Assembly (NCBI RefSeq): GCF_030704205.1 | Contig: NZ_CP131913.1 | Span: forward strand, 2,232,001 to 2,296,000 | DNA length: 64,000 nt | Reading direction: 5' to 3' | From: Halomonas alkalicola | GTDB taxonomy: Bacteria; Pseudomonadota; Gammaproteobacteria; Pseudomonadales; Halomonadaceae | Shown: piece by piece, positions 43,760 to 52,103 of the stretch | How the letters are laid out: each line of letters starts with the position of its first letter | Position numbering within the stretch: the first letter of the stretch is position 1 | The notes under the pieces: model-generated | What the model saw: the letters and a program-made list of their open reading frames with translations, nothing else | Databases searched by the model: none | What the model was told of the DNA's origin: nothing | Translations under genes and position numbers: made by a program

Positions 43760-45010
43760 ATGCAACGCTATTCAGGATTCGGGCTGGCCAAGCACGCGCT
43801 CAGCCACCATGAGAACTGGGAGCGCCAGTGGCGCAATCCCACGCCGAAGAAGCAGTACGACGTGATCATCGTCGGCGGCGGCGGCCACGGCCTGGCCACC
43901 GCCTACTACCTGGCCAAGGAGCACGGCATCACCAATGTGGCGGTGGTCGAGAAGGGCTGGCTGGGCGGCGGTAATACGGCTCGTAATACGACTATCGTGC
44001 GCTCGAACTATTTATGGGACGAGTCGGCGGCGCTCTACGAGCACGCCATGAAGCTGTGGGAGGGGCTCTCCCAGGACCTCAACTACAACGTCATGTTCTC
44101 CCAGCGCGGCGTGATGAACCTGGGCCACACCCTGCAGGACATGCGTGACATCCAGCGCCGAGTCAACGCCAACCGCCTGAACGGCATCGACGGCGAGGTG
44201 CTCACCCCGGCGCAGATCCAGGAGATCGTGCCGATCATGGACTGCTCGAAGAATGCCCGCTACCCGATCCTCGGCGCCTCCTGGCAGCCGCGGGCCGGCG
44301 TGGCGCGCCACGACGCCGTGGCCTGGGGCTATGCCCGGGCCGCCGACGCCCTCGGCGTCGACCTGCTGCAGAACACCGAGGTGACCGGCTTCAAGATCCG
44401 CGACGGCCGCGTCTACGGGGTGCACACCAACCGCGGCGACATCGAGGCGAAGACCGTGGGCTGCGTGGCGGCGGGCAACTCCGGCGTGCTCGCCGGGATG
44501 GCCGGCTTCCGACTGCCGCTCGAGTCCCACCCGCTGCAGGCGCTGGTCTCCGAGCCGCTCAAGCCGATTCTCGATACGGTGGTGATGTCCAACCACGTGC
44601 ACGGCTACATCAGCCAGACCGACAAGGGCGACCTGGTGATCGGCGCCGGCATCGACGGCTACAACGGCTACGGCCAGCGCGGCAGCTACCCCACCGTGGA
44701 GCACACCCTGCAGGCCATCGTCGAGATGTTCCCGATCTTCTCCCGGGTGCGCATGAACCGCCAGTGGGGCGGCATCGTCGACACCTGCCCGGACGCCTGC
44801 CCGATCCTCTCCGCCACGCCGGTGAAGGGGCTCTTCTTCAACTGCGGCTGGGGCACCGGCGGCTTCAAGGCCACCCCCGGCTCCGGCCACGTGTTCGCCT
44901 GGACCCTGGCCAAGAATCAGGCCCACCCCCTCGCGGCCCCGTTCTCCATCGACCGTTTCCACACCGGTGCTCTCGTCGACGAGCACGGTGCGGCCGGCGT
45001 GGCTCACTAA
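43760..45010 (+). CDS. soxB: Sarcosine oxidase beta subunit
   Basis: A 416-residue FAD-dependent subunit of heterotetrameric sarcosine oxidase, where sarcosine is oxidised. N-terminal Rossmann motif [22 protein letters not shown] (in parts), a [16 protein letters not shown] segment typical of the family, and a C-terminal [34 protein letters not shown] stretch (in parts). The start was set at ATG 43760 after GAGAGACGAG; the longer in-frame version overlaps glyA. The codons for [16 protein letters not shown] (about 43969-44016) are markedly AT-rich, including a TTA leucine, unlike the rest of the gene. Confidence 0.95.
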   Translation: MQRYSGFGLAKHALSHHENWERQWRNPTPKKQYDVIIVGGGGHGLATAYYLAKEHGITNVAVVEKGWLGGGNTARNTTIVRSNYLWDESAALYEHAMKLWEGLSQDLNYNVMFSQRGVMNLGHTLQDMRDIQRRVNANRLNGIDGEVLTPAQIQEIVPIMDCSKNARYPILGASWQPRAGVARHDAVAWGYARAADALGVDLLQNTEVTGFKIRDGRVYGVHTNRGDIEAKTVGCVAAGNSGVLAGMAGFRLPLESHPLQALVSEPLKPILDTVVMSNHVHGYISQTDKGDLVIGAGIDGYNGYGQRGSYPTVEHTLQAIVEMFPIFSRVRMNRQWGGIVDTCPDACPILSATPVKGLFFNCGWGTGGFKATPGSGHVFAWTLAKNQAHPLAAPFSIDRFHTGALVDEHGAAGVAH

Positions 45011-45022
45011 GGAGGCAATCCC

Positions 45023-45391
45023 ATGTTTCTTATCTACTGCCCCCACTGCGAGGAGCACCGCGAGGAAGAGGAGTTCCGTCCCAAGGGCCAGGCGCACATC
45101 GCGCGCCCCGCGGAGCCCGAGGCCTGCTCCGACAAGGAGTGGGGTGACTACCTCTTCTTCCGTGACAATCCGCGCGGCATTCACCACGAGCTGTGGGTGC
45201 ACGCCGTCGGCTGTCGCAAGTTCTTCAACATCACGCGTAATACCGTGAGCTACGAGATCCTCGAGAGCTACAAGGTCGGCGAGCGGCCGCGCTTCACCGC
45301 CGAGCATCCCGATGGCCGGCCGACCGAGGCCGCCGAGAGCGTCGCCCCCAGGGCGGAAGTGGTCGAGCGCAAGGAAGGAGTCAAGGCATGA
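45023..45391 (+). CDS. soxD: Sarcosine oxidase delta subunit
   Basis: A 122-residue zinc-binding small subunit. It has the N-terminal MFLIYCPHCEEHREEEEF zinc-ribbon pair (Cys6, Cys9) with further cysteines in EPEACSD and AVGCRKFF. WGDYLFFRDNPRGIHHELWVH is a strong family match (quoted in two parts: WGDYLFFRDNP, RGIHHELWVH). It lies 12 bp after soxB and overlaps soxA by 4 bp. The C-terminal ~30 residues are an acidic/basic tail longer than in many homologues. Confidence 0.95.
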   Translation: MFLIYCPHCEEHREEEEFRPKGQAHIARPAEPEACSDKEWGDYLFFRDNPRGIHHELWVHAVGCRKFFNITRNTVSYEILESYKVGERPRFTAEHPDGRPTEAAESVAPRAEVVERKEGVKA

Positions 45392-48300
45392 GCCAGTCGT
45401 CCAATCAGCCGAATCGCCTCAACGAGGGCGGGCGCATCGATCGCTCCCGCCGGCTTACCTTCACCTTCAACGGCAAGCGCTATCAGGGCTATGCCGGTGA
45501 CACCCTGGCCTCGGCGCTGCTTGCCAACGGGGTAGATATCGTCAACCGCAGCTTCAAGTATGCGCGCGCCCGGGGCATCGTCGCCGCCGGCGCCGAGGAG
45601 CCCAATGCGCTGGTCCAGCTGGGCAGCAGCGAGGCGGCCCAGGTGCCCAACGTGCGCGCCACCCAGCAGGCGCTGTTCGACGGCCTGGTGGCGCGCAGCA
45701 CCAACGGCTGGCCCAACGTCCAGCGCGACGCCATGAGCCTGGTGGGCAAGCTGGGCGGTCGCTTCATGCCGCCGGGCTTCTACTACAAGACCTTCATGGC
45801 CCCGGCCTCCATGTGGATGACCTATGAGAAGTTCATCCGCAAGGGCGCGGGCCTGGGCCGCAGCCCCATAGAGTCCGACCCGGATACCTATGACCACCTC
45901 AACCAGCACTGCGACCTGCTGGTGATCGGCGCCGGCCCCGCTGGCCTTGCCGCGGCGCTGACCGCCGCGCGCGGCGGCGCCCGGGTGATCCTCTGTGACG
46001 AACAGGAGGAGCTGGGCGGCTCGCTGCTGGACAGCCGCGAGCTGCTCGACCATCAGCCCGCCGCCCAGTGGGTGCAGCGCGTGGTAGAGGAGCTCGCCGG
46101 GCTCGACAACGTCACCCTGCTGCCGCGCACCACCGCCAACGGCTACCACGACCATCATTTCGTGACCCTGCACGAGCGGCGCACCGAGCACCTCGGCGAG
46201 ACCGCGCCGCTGGTCGACGGCGTCCGCCCCTCCCGGTCGCGGATGCATCGCGTGCGCGCCGGCCAGGTGCTGCTGGCCACCGGTGCCCACGAGCGGCCGC
46301 TGGTCTACGCCGGCAACGACGTGCCGGGCAACCTGCTGGCCGGCGCCGTCTCCACCTATATCCGCCGCTACGGCGTGGTGCCGGGCAACCGGCTGGTGCT
46401 CTCCACCAGCAACGACCATGCCTATCGCGCCGCCCTGGACTGGGATGACGCCGGCCGCGAGGTGGTGGCCATCGTCGATGCGCGCCAGGCGCCGGACGGC
46501 GAGCTGGTGGAGCAGGCCCGCGCCCGCGGCATTCGCATCATCGAAGGTGCCGCAGTGATCGAGGCCAAGGGCGGCAGCCGCGTCAGCGGCGCCCGCGTGG
46601 CCACCATCGATGCCCAGGCCTTCAAGGTGACCGGCCAGGCCGAGACCCTGGCCTGCGACACCATCGCCAGCTCCGGCGGCTACAGCCCGGTGATCCACCT
46701 GGCCTCCCACACCGGTGCCCGGCCGACCTGGAACGACGAGATCCTCGGCTTCGTACCCAGCCTGGTGAAGGGCGTGCACGCCGCCGGCAGCGCCCGGGGG
46801 ATCCACGACCTGGCCGAGGGGCTGGCCGACGGCGTGGCCAGGGCGTGCGAGGCGCTGGCCGCGCTGGGCCGCACGGCCAGCACCATCGAGCTGCCCCAGG
46901 TCGACGCCTGCCGCGAGGGCAAGGCCTGTGCGCTCTATCAGGTGCCCCACGAGAAGCCCACCCTGCGTGCGCCCAAGCAGTTCGTCGACCTGCAGAACGA
47001 CGTCACCGCGGCGGCCATCGAGCTGGCCACCCGCGAGGGCTTCGAGTCCATCGAGCACGTCAAGCGCTACACCGCCATGGGCTTCGGCACCGACCAGGGC
47101 AAGCTCGGCAACATCAACGGCATGGCCATTGCCGCGCGCTGCCTGAACAGGTCGATCCCCGAGGTGGGCACTACGGTGTTCCGGCCCAACTATACCCCGG
47201 TGACCTTCGGCGCCATCGCCGGCCGCCACTGCCGCGACCTCTTCGACCCCGAGCGCTACACCGCCCTGCACCAGTGGCACGTGGAGAACGGCGCCGAGTT
47301 CGAGGACGTGGGCCAGTGGAAGCGCCCCTGGTACTTTCCACAAGTACGCCCCGACGCCGCGAACGGCGAACGCGAGAGCATGGCGGAGGCGGTGGCCCGC
47401 GAGTGCCTGGCGGTGCGCGAGAAGGTCGGGATCCTCGACGCCTCGACGCTCGGCAAGATCGACATCCAGGGGCCAGACGCCCGTGAGTTCCTGGGCCGTA
47501 TCTATACCAACAAGTGGGAGAAGCTGGCCGTCGGCAAGTGCCGCTACGGGCTGATGTGTCGCGACGACGGCATGCTGATGGATGACGGCACCACCAGCTG
47601 CCTGGGCGAGAACCACTTCCTGATGACCACCACCACCGGCGGCGCCGCGGGGGTCATGGAGTGGCTCGAGCTGTGGCACCAGACCGAGTGGCCCGAGCTC
47701 GACGTCACCTTCACCTCGGTGACCGACCACTGGGCGACCATGACGGTGACCGGGCCCGAGGCGCGCAAGCTCCTCGCCGAGATCACCGACATCGACCTCG
47801 ATCGCGAGAAGTTCAAGTTCATGGACTGGCGCGAGGGCAGGGTGGCCGACGTGCCGGCGCGGGTCTTCCGCATCTCCTTCACCGGCGAGCTCGCCTACGA
47901 GATCAACGTCCAGGCCAACTACGCCCTGCACGTCTGGAAGACCCTGTTCAAGCACGGCGAGAAGTACGGCCTGACCCCCTATGGCACCGAGACCATGCAC
48001 GTCCTGCGCGCCGAGAAGGGCTTCATCATCGCCGGCCAGGAGAGCGACGGCTCGGTGACCCCGGAGGACCTCGGCATGCAGTGGGCCGTCGGCTACGACA
48101 AGCCCTACTCCTGGGTGGGCAAGCGGGCGCTGTCGCGCTCCGATACCCGCCGCGTCGACCGCAAGCAGCTGGTGGGCCTGAAGCCCAGAGATCCGTCGGT
48201 GGTACTGGAGGAGGGGGCCCAGATCGTCTTCGACCCGGACCATGCCATCCCGATGCCCATGGTGGGCCACGTGACCTCCAGCTACTACAGCCCGACCCTG

Positions 48301-48450
48301 AAGAGCGGCTTTGCCCTCGCCGTGGTCAAGGGGGGACATCAGCGCCTGGGCGAGACCGTCTACCTGCCCATGGCCGATGGCAAGACCCACGCCGCGGAAA
48401 TCGTCAGCCCGATCTTCTACGACCCCAAGGGAGAGCGCCAGCATGTCTGA
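45388..48450 (+). CDS. soxA: Sarcosine oxidase alpha subunit
   Basis: A 1020-residue subunit carrying NAD- and folate-binding domains. Order: an N-terminal 2Fe-2S-like fold without cluster (FTFNGKRYQGYAGDTLASALLANG in parts), then a pyridine-nucleotide Rossmann domain (DLLVIGAGPAGLAAALTAARGG, near 170-195). A second nucleotide-binding part follows (TGAHERPLVYAGNDVPG), then C-terminal aminomethyltransferase-like THF domains (from about 600; KVGILDASTLGKIDIQGPDA, MDDGTTSCLGE). It passes the formaldehyde unit to tetrahydrofolate. It overlaps soxD by 4 bp and soxG by 8 bp. Confidence 0.96.
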   Translation: MSQSSNQPNRLNEGGRIDRSRRLTFTFNGKRYQGYAGDTLASALLANGVDIVNRSFKYARARGIVAAGAEEPNALVQLGSSEAAQVPNVRATQQALFDGLVARSTNGWPNVQRDAMSLVGKLGGRFMPPGFYYKTFMAPASMWMTYEKFIRKGAGLGRSPIESDPDTYDHLNQHCDLLVIGAGPAGLAAALTAARGGARVILCDEQEELGGSLLDSRELLDHQPAAQWVQRVVEELAGLDNVTLLPRTTANGYHDHHFVTLHERRTEHLGETAPLVDGVRPSRSRMHRVRAGQVLLATGAHERPLVYAGNDVPGNLLAGAVSTYIRRYGVVPGNRLVLSTSNDHAYRAALDWDDAGREVVAIVDARQAPDGELVEQARARGIRIIEGAAVIEAKGGSRVSGARVATIDAQAFKVTGQAETLACDTIASSGGYSPVIHLASHTGARPTWNDEILGFVPSLVKGVHAAGSARGIHDLAEGLADGVARACEALAALGRTASTIELPQVDACREGKACALYQVPHEKPTLRAPKQFVDLQNDVTAAAIELATREGFESIEHVKRYTAMGFGTDQGKLGNINGMAIAARCLNRSIPEVGTTVFRPNYTPVTFGAIAGRHCRDLFDPERYTALHQWHVENGAEFEDVGQWKRPWYFPQVRPDAANGERESMAEAVARECLAVREKVGILDASTLGKIDIQGPDAREFLGRIYTNKWEKLAVGKCRYGLMCRDDGMLMDDGTTSCLGENHFLMTTTTGGAAGVMEWLELWHQTEWPELDVTFTSVTDHWATMTVTGPEARKLLAEITDIDLDREKFKFMDWREGRVADVPARVFRISFTGELAYEINVQANYALHVWKTLFKHGEKYGLTPYGTETMHVLRAEKGFIIAGQESDGSVTPEDLGMQWAVGYDKPYSWVGKRALSRSDTRRVDRKQLVGLKPRDPSVVLEEGAQIVFDPDHAIPMPMVGHVTSSYYSPTLKSGFALAVVKGGHQRLGETVYLPMADGKTHAAEIVSPIFYDPKGERQHV

Positions 48451-49111
48451 GCAAACTGCCACCTGGTTCAACCACTACGACGCCCGTCCCGAGGTTGAGG
48501 TGCCGGCGGAGTCGCCGCTGGCCTGGTCCTACCACAAGAGTGGCCGCCCGGCGGTCAGCCAGAAGAGCCGAGTGGTGCTGCGCGAACGCGCCATGCTCGG
48601 CCACCTGATCCTGCGCGGCGGCGCCATTGTCCTCGACGAGGCCGTCCGCGGGGTGCTCGGCTTCGGCCTGCCGGGGCGCCCCAACACCCTGACCCAGGAC
48701 GAGGGCGGCGAGCGCTCGATCCAGTGGCTCTCGCCGGACGAGTGGCTGCTGATCGTCCCCGGCGGCGAGGAGTTCGCCCTGGAGGGCAGGCTGCGCGAGG
48801 CCCTGGGCGACGCCCGCGATACCTCTGTCAAAAACTACGCCATCGTCAACGTCAGCGGCGGCCAGACCCTGCTCGAGCTCGAGGGCGAGATGGCCCGGGA
48901 GCTTCTGATGAAGTCGACGCCCTACGACGTCCACCCGGATGCCTTCCCGGTGGGTAAGGGCGTCACCACGGTGTTCGCCAAGGCCAACCTGATCCTGCGC
49001 CGCCCCAGCGAGGAACGCTGGGAACTGGTGCTGCGGCGCAGCTTCGCCGACTACTGCTACCGCTGGATCCTGGATGCGGGCAGCGAATACGCCATCGGCG
49101 TTGAACGTTGA
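48443..49111 (+). CDS. soxG: Sarcosine oxidase gamma subunit
   Basis: A 222-residue subunit related to the aminomethyltransferase fold. Segments seen: VVLRERAMLGHLILRGG, IQWLSPDEWLLIVPGGEE, KNYAIVNVSGGQTLLELEG and RRSFADYCYRWILDAG. ATG 48443 lies inside the end of soxA (8-bp overlap); the longer in-frame ORF from 48311 lies in soxA and is rejected. It completes the BDAG order found in Pseudomonas and Corynebacterium sox operons. Confidence 0.93.
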   Translation: MSEQTATWFNHYDARPEVEVPAESPLAWSYHKSGRPAVSQKSRVVLRERAMLGHLILRGGAIVLDEAVRGVLGFGLPGRPNTLTQDEGGERSIQWLSPDEWLLIVPGGEEFALEGRLREALGDARDTSVKNYAIVNVSGGQTLLELEGEMARELLMKSTPYDVHPDAFPVGKGVTTVFAKANLILRRPSEERWELVLRRSFADYCYRWILDAGSEYAIGVER

Positions 49112-49122
49112 GAAGAGGAAGG

Positions 49123-49470
49123 ATGATGACCAACAAGATCAAGCTGTTGCGTGACGCCCAGCCGGACGTGCTGCTGGACGCCAGCTCCTGGGAAAAGCTC
49201 TCCGGCGACCCCCACACCGTCAACCTCAATGCCTATGCGTCCGAGGACGGCACCAAGACGATGGGCACCTTGATCTGCACGCCGGGCCGGTGGGCGGTCA
49301 ACTATACCAAGTGGGAGTACTGCGATTTTCGCGAGGGGTACTGCGTGCTCACGCCGGAGGGCGGCGAGCCGATTCACCTGAAGGCCGGCGACATCTTCAT
49401 CGTCGAGCCCGGCTTCAAGGGCACCTGGGAAGTCGTCGAGACCGTTCGCAAGTATTTCGTGTTCGCCTGA
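49123..49470 (+). CDS. Small cupin-domain protein in the sox operon
   Basis: About 115 residues of single cupin fold (DUF861/cupin_3 type): WAVNYTKWEYCDFREGYCVL, TPEGGEPIHLKAGDIFIVEPGFKGTWEVVETVRKYFV (in parts). There is no signal peptide. The usual metal histidines of cupins are mostly missing in the first motif, as is common in this subfamily. Two ATGs lie in tandem (49123, 49126) after GAGGAAGG. It is placed 11 bp after soxG and 51 bp before purU. Its role is unknown; binding of a small sarcosine-pathway compound is possible. Confidence 0.8.
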   Translation: MMTNKIKLLRDAQPDVLLDASSWEKLSGDPHTVNLNAYASEDGTKTMGTLICTPGRWAVNYTKWEYCDFREGYCVLTPEGGEPIHLKAGDIFIVEPGFKGTWEVVETVRKYFVFA

Positions 49471-49521
49471 GCCAGCGTCGCGCCGAGCCAGACGCTCGGC
49501 GCGACAAACAGAGGAGAGAGG

Positions 49522-50391
49522 ATGATGGGGCCCAAGGAAAGCAACTGGATTCTGGTGGCTCAATGTCCGAGCCGGCTGGGCACCGTGGACGTGGTGACCC
49601 GCTTCCTCAAGGAGAGCCGCTGCTATATCACCGAGCAGCACTCCTTCGATGACCGCCAGGGCGGCGGCTTCTTCATCCGCACCGAGTTTCGTCCCGAGGC
49701 GGAAGGGTTCGATCGGGTGGCCTTCGAGGCCGGCTTCGCCGAGCGCGCCGCCGAGTTCGACATGACCTTCGAGCTGACCGCCCCGGGCACCCGAATGCCG
49801 GTGGTGATCATGGTCTCCAGGGCCGATCACTGCCTGAACGACCTGCTCTATCGCTATCGCATCGGCCAGCTGCCGATCGACATTTGCGCCATCGTCTCCA
49901 ACCACCCGGACCTTGCCTCCCTGGCGGAGTGGCACGGCATCGCCTATCACCACTTTCCCATCACGCCGGAGAGCAAGGCCGAGCAGGAGGCGAAGGTGTG
50001 GGTGGTGGTCGAGGAGACCGGCGCCGAGCTGGTGATCCTCGCCCGCTACATGCGGGTCCTGTCGAGCGAGATGTGCGAAAGGCTCAGCGGCCGCGCGATC
50101 AATATCCACCACTCGCTGCTGCCGGGCTTCAAGGGCGCCAAGCCCTACCACCAGGCCTACGACAAGGGCGTGAAGCTGGTCGGCGCCACCGCCCACTACA
50201 TCAACGACGACCTCGACGAGGGGCCGATCATCACCCAAGGGGTCGAGTCGGTCAGCCACACCGACTACCCGGAGGACCTCGTCGCCAAGGGGCGCGATAT
50301 CGAGTGCCTCACCCTGGCTCGGGCCGTCGCACTGCACGTGGAGCGCCGCGTTTTCCTGCACGCCAGTCGTACCGTGGTCTTCGACCGCTAA
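49522..50391 (+). CDS. purU: Formyltetrahydrofolate deformylase PurU
   Basis: A 289-residue enzyme that hydrolyses 10-formyl-tetrahydrofolate to formate and free THF. An N-terminal ACT-like domain (about 8-85; LVAQCPSRLGTVDVVTRFL) precedes the formyltransferase core, with INIHHSLLPGFKGAKPYHQA holding the catalytic Asn/His, and AHYINDDLDEGPII with the catalytic Asp. It regenerates THF for sarcosine oxidation when one-carbon units are in excess. No formaldehyde dehydrogenase (fdhA), its usual neighbour in Pseudomonas, is seen here. Confidence 0.93.
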   Translation: MMGPKESNWILVAQCPSRLGTVDVVTRFLKESRCYITEQHSFDDRQGGGFFIRTEFRPEAEGFDRVAFEAGFAERAAEFDMTFELTAPGTRMPVVIMVSRADHCLNDLLYRYRIGQLPIDICAIVSNHPDLASLAEWHGIAYHHFPITPESKAEQEAKVWVVVEETGAELVILARYMRVLSSEMCERLSGRAINIHHSLLPGFKGAKPYHQAYDKGVKLVGATAHYINDDLDEGPIITQGVESVSHTDYPEDLVAKGRDIECLTLARAVALHVERRVFLHASRTVVFDR

Positions 50392-50428
50392 TCCTGACAA
50401 CAACAACCGTTTTCGAGAGTGACAAGCC

Positions 50429-51808
50429 ATGGCAATCAGCGTCTTCGATCTATTCAAGATCGGCGTCGGGCCCTCGAGCTCGCATACCGTGGGGCCCATG
50501 CGGGCGGCCCATGATTTCGTCGGCGAACTCCGGGAGCGCGAGCTGCTCGAGCGCGTCTGTCGCCTCGAGGTTCAGCTGTTCGGCTCGCTCTCCGCCACCG
50601 GTATCGGCCACGCTACCGACCGGGCGGTGATCATGGGGCTGATGGGCGAGCGGCCCGATCGCATCGACCCCGCCATCATCGCTCCCTGCATCGAGGAGCT
50701 GCAGAAGTGTGGCGCCCTGCGCCTGGACGGGCGCCACAGTGTGCCCTTCCTGTGGGCACGGGATATGCAGCTGCACACCGACATCCTGCCCCACCACCCC
50801 AACGCCATGCGGCTGATCGCCCACGGCCACGCCGGCGAGCTCTACCAGAACACCTACTACTCGGTGGGCGGCGGCTTCGTCATCGATGAGGCCCAGGCCG
50901 AGCGGGGCGAGCTCGATAGCGACGCCACCGTGCTGCCCTATGACTTCCAGACGGCGGAAGAGCTGCTGCGCATGTGCCGGGAGAGCGGTCTGCGCATCAG
51001 CGAGCTGATGCTGGAGAACGAGAAGGTGTGGCGCAGCGAGGCCGAGGTGCGCGCCGAGCTGTGTCGAACCTGGCAAGCCATGAAAGCCTGCGTGGCCAAG
51101 GGGCTGGAGGCCGAAGGGGTGCTGCCCGGTGGGCTCAACGTGCGTCGGCGCGCCCGCTCCCTGCACCAGCGGCTGCTGGCGGCCGAGGAGAGCCCCTCGC
51201 TGATTGCCTCTACCATGTCGGCCATGGACTGGGTCAACCTCTATGCCCTGGCGGTCAACGAGGAGAACGCCGCCGGCGGGCGCATGGTCACCGCCCCCAC
51301 CAACGGCGCGGCGGGCATCATTCCCGCGGTGCTGCACTACTACATGCAGTTCCAGCCCGGCGCCTGCGAGCGAGACGTGGTGGACTTCCTGCTCGCCGCT
51401 GGGGCGGTGGGGATCCTGTGCAAGAAGAACGCCTCCATCTCCGGCGCCGAGGTAGGGTGCCAAGGAGAAGTGGGCTCCGCCTGCGCCATGGCCGCCGCCG
51501 GCCTCGCCGAGGTGATGGGGGGCAGCGTGGGCCAGGTGGAGAACGCCGCCGAGATCGGCCTGGAGCACAACCTGGGGCTGACCTGCGACCCGGTGGGCGG
51601 GCTCGTCCAGGTGCCCTGCATCGAGCGCAACGCCATCGCCTCGGTGAAGGCGATCAATGCCGCCCAGATGGCGCTGCGCGGTGACGGCGAGCACTTCATC
51701 TCCCTGGACAAGGTGATCCGCACCATGCGCGACACCGGGGCCGACATGCAGGCCAAGTACAAGGAGACCTCGATGGGGGGGCTGGCGGTCAACGCCATCG
51801 AGTGTTGA
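50429..51808 (+). CDS. sdaB: L-serine ammonia-lyase (iron-sulfur dependent)
   Basis: A 459-residue single-chain (type 2) L-serine dehydratase. The N-terminal beta domain has [21 protein letters not shown] (in parts). The catalytic alpha domain has [18 protein letters not shown] and the 4Fe-4S cysteines in [29 protein letters not shown] and [19 protein letters not shown] (in parts). It turns serine, made by GlyA from glycine plus methylene-THF, into pyruvate and ammonia, so it is the exit point of the pathway. It starts 37 bp after purU. The symbol sdaB versus sdaA is a matter of naming. Confidence 0.94.
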   Translation: MAISVFDLFKIGVGPSSSHTVGPMRAAHDFVGELRERELLERVCRLEVQLFGSLSATGIGHATDRAVIMGLMGERPDRIDPAIIAPCIEELQKCGALRLDGRHSVPFLWARDMQLHTDILPHHPNAMRLIAHGHAGELYQNTYYSVGGGFVIDEAQAERGELDSDATVLPYDFQTAEELLRMCRESGLRISELMLENEKVWRSEAEVRAELCRTWQAMKACVAKGLEAEGVLPGGLNVRRRARSLHQRLLAAEESPSLIASTMSAMDWVNLYALAVNEENAAGGRMVTAPTNGAAGIIPAVLHYYMQFQPGACERDVVDFLLAAGAVGILCKKNASISGAEVGCQGEVGSACAMAAAGLAEVMGGSVGQVENAAEIGLEHNLGLTCDPVGGLVQVPCIERNAIASVKAINAAQMALRGDGEHFISLDKVIRTMRDTGADMQAKYKETSMGGLAVNAIEC

Positions 51809-51922
51809 GGGCGGGGCAGCGCTGAAAGCGTTGACGGCCGGTGCCTTCCTTTCTCGTCTACGTTATGGGAGAAACCCTGTCAGGGCCTGTGCCCATCAAA
51901 CGCTTGAACGAGGAACAACAAG

Positions 51923-52103
51923 ATGTTCAGGAAGACACTGCTCGTTTCCGCCATGGCGGCCGCCATGGTCGCCTCCGCTGCCCATGCCGATACCCTGCGC
52001 TGGACCCGCTCCGCCGACGGCCTGACCCTCGATCCCCACTCCCAGAACGAGGGGCCGGCCCCACGCGCTGAACCATCAGATCTTCGACGTGCTGATCTAT
52101 CAG
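51923..52103 (+). pseudogene. 5' fragment of a family-5 ABC substrate-binding protein, frameshifted and cut by an IS
   Basis: Start of a periplasmic dipeptide/oligopeptide-type binding protein: signal peptide MFRKTLLVSAMAAAMVASAAHA, then DTLRWTRSADGLTLDPHSQNEGP. One extra base near 52058-52064 shifts the frame; the expected ALNHQIFDVLIYQ is in the next frame up to base 52103, where an IS begins. The 3' part resumes at 53833. Both lesions inactivate the gene. It starts 114 bp after the serine dehydratase gene. Confidence 0.8.

Noticed and set aside
43980..44000. String TAATACGACT resembling the start of a phage T7 promoter inside soxB
   Set aside because: Only the first ten bases match and the rest of the T7 consensus is missing; it lies in codons for a conserved protein motif.
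45268..48471. About 1067-codon minus-strand frame opposite soxD/soxA
   Set aside because: Same antisense effect of high-G+C codon bias; soxD and soxA are certain.
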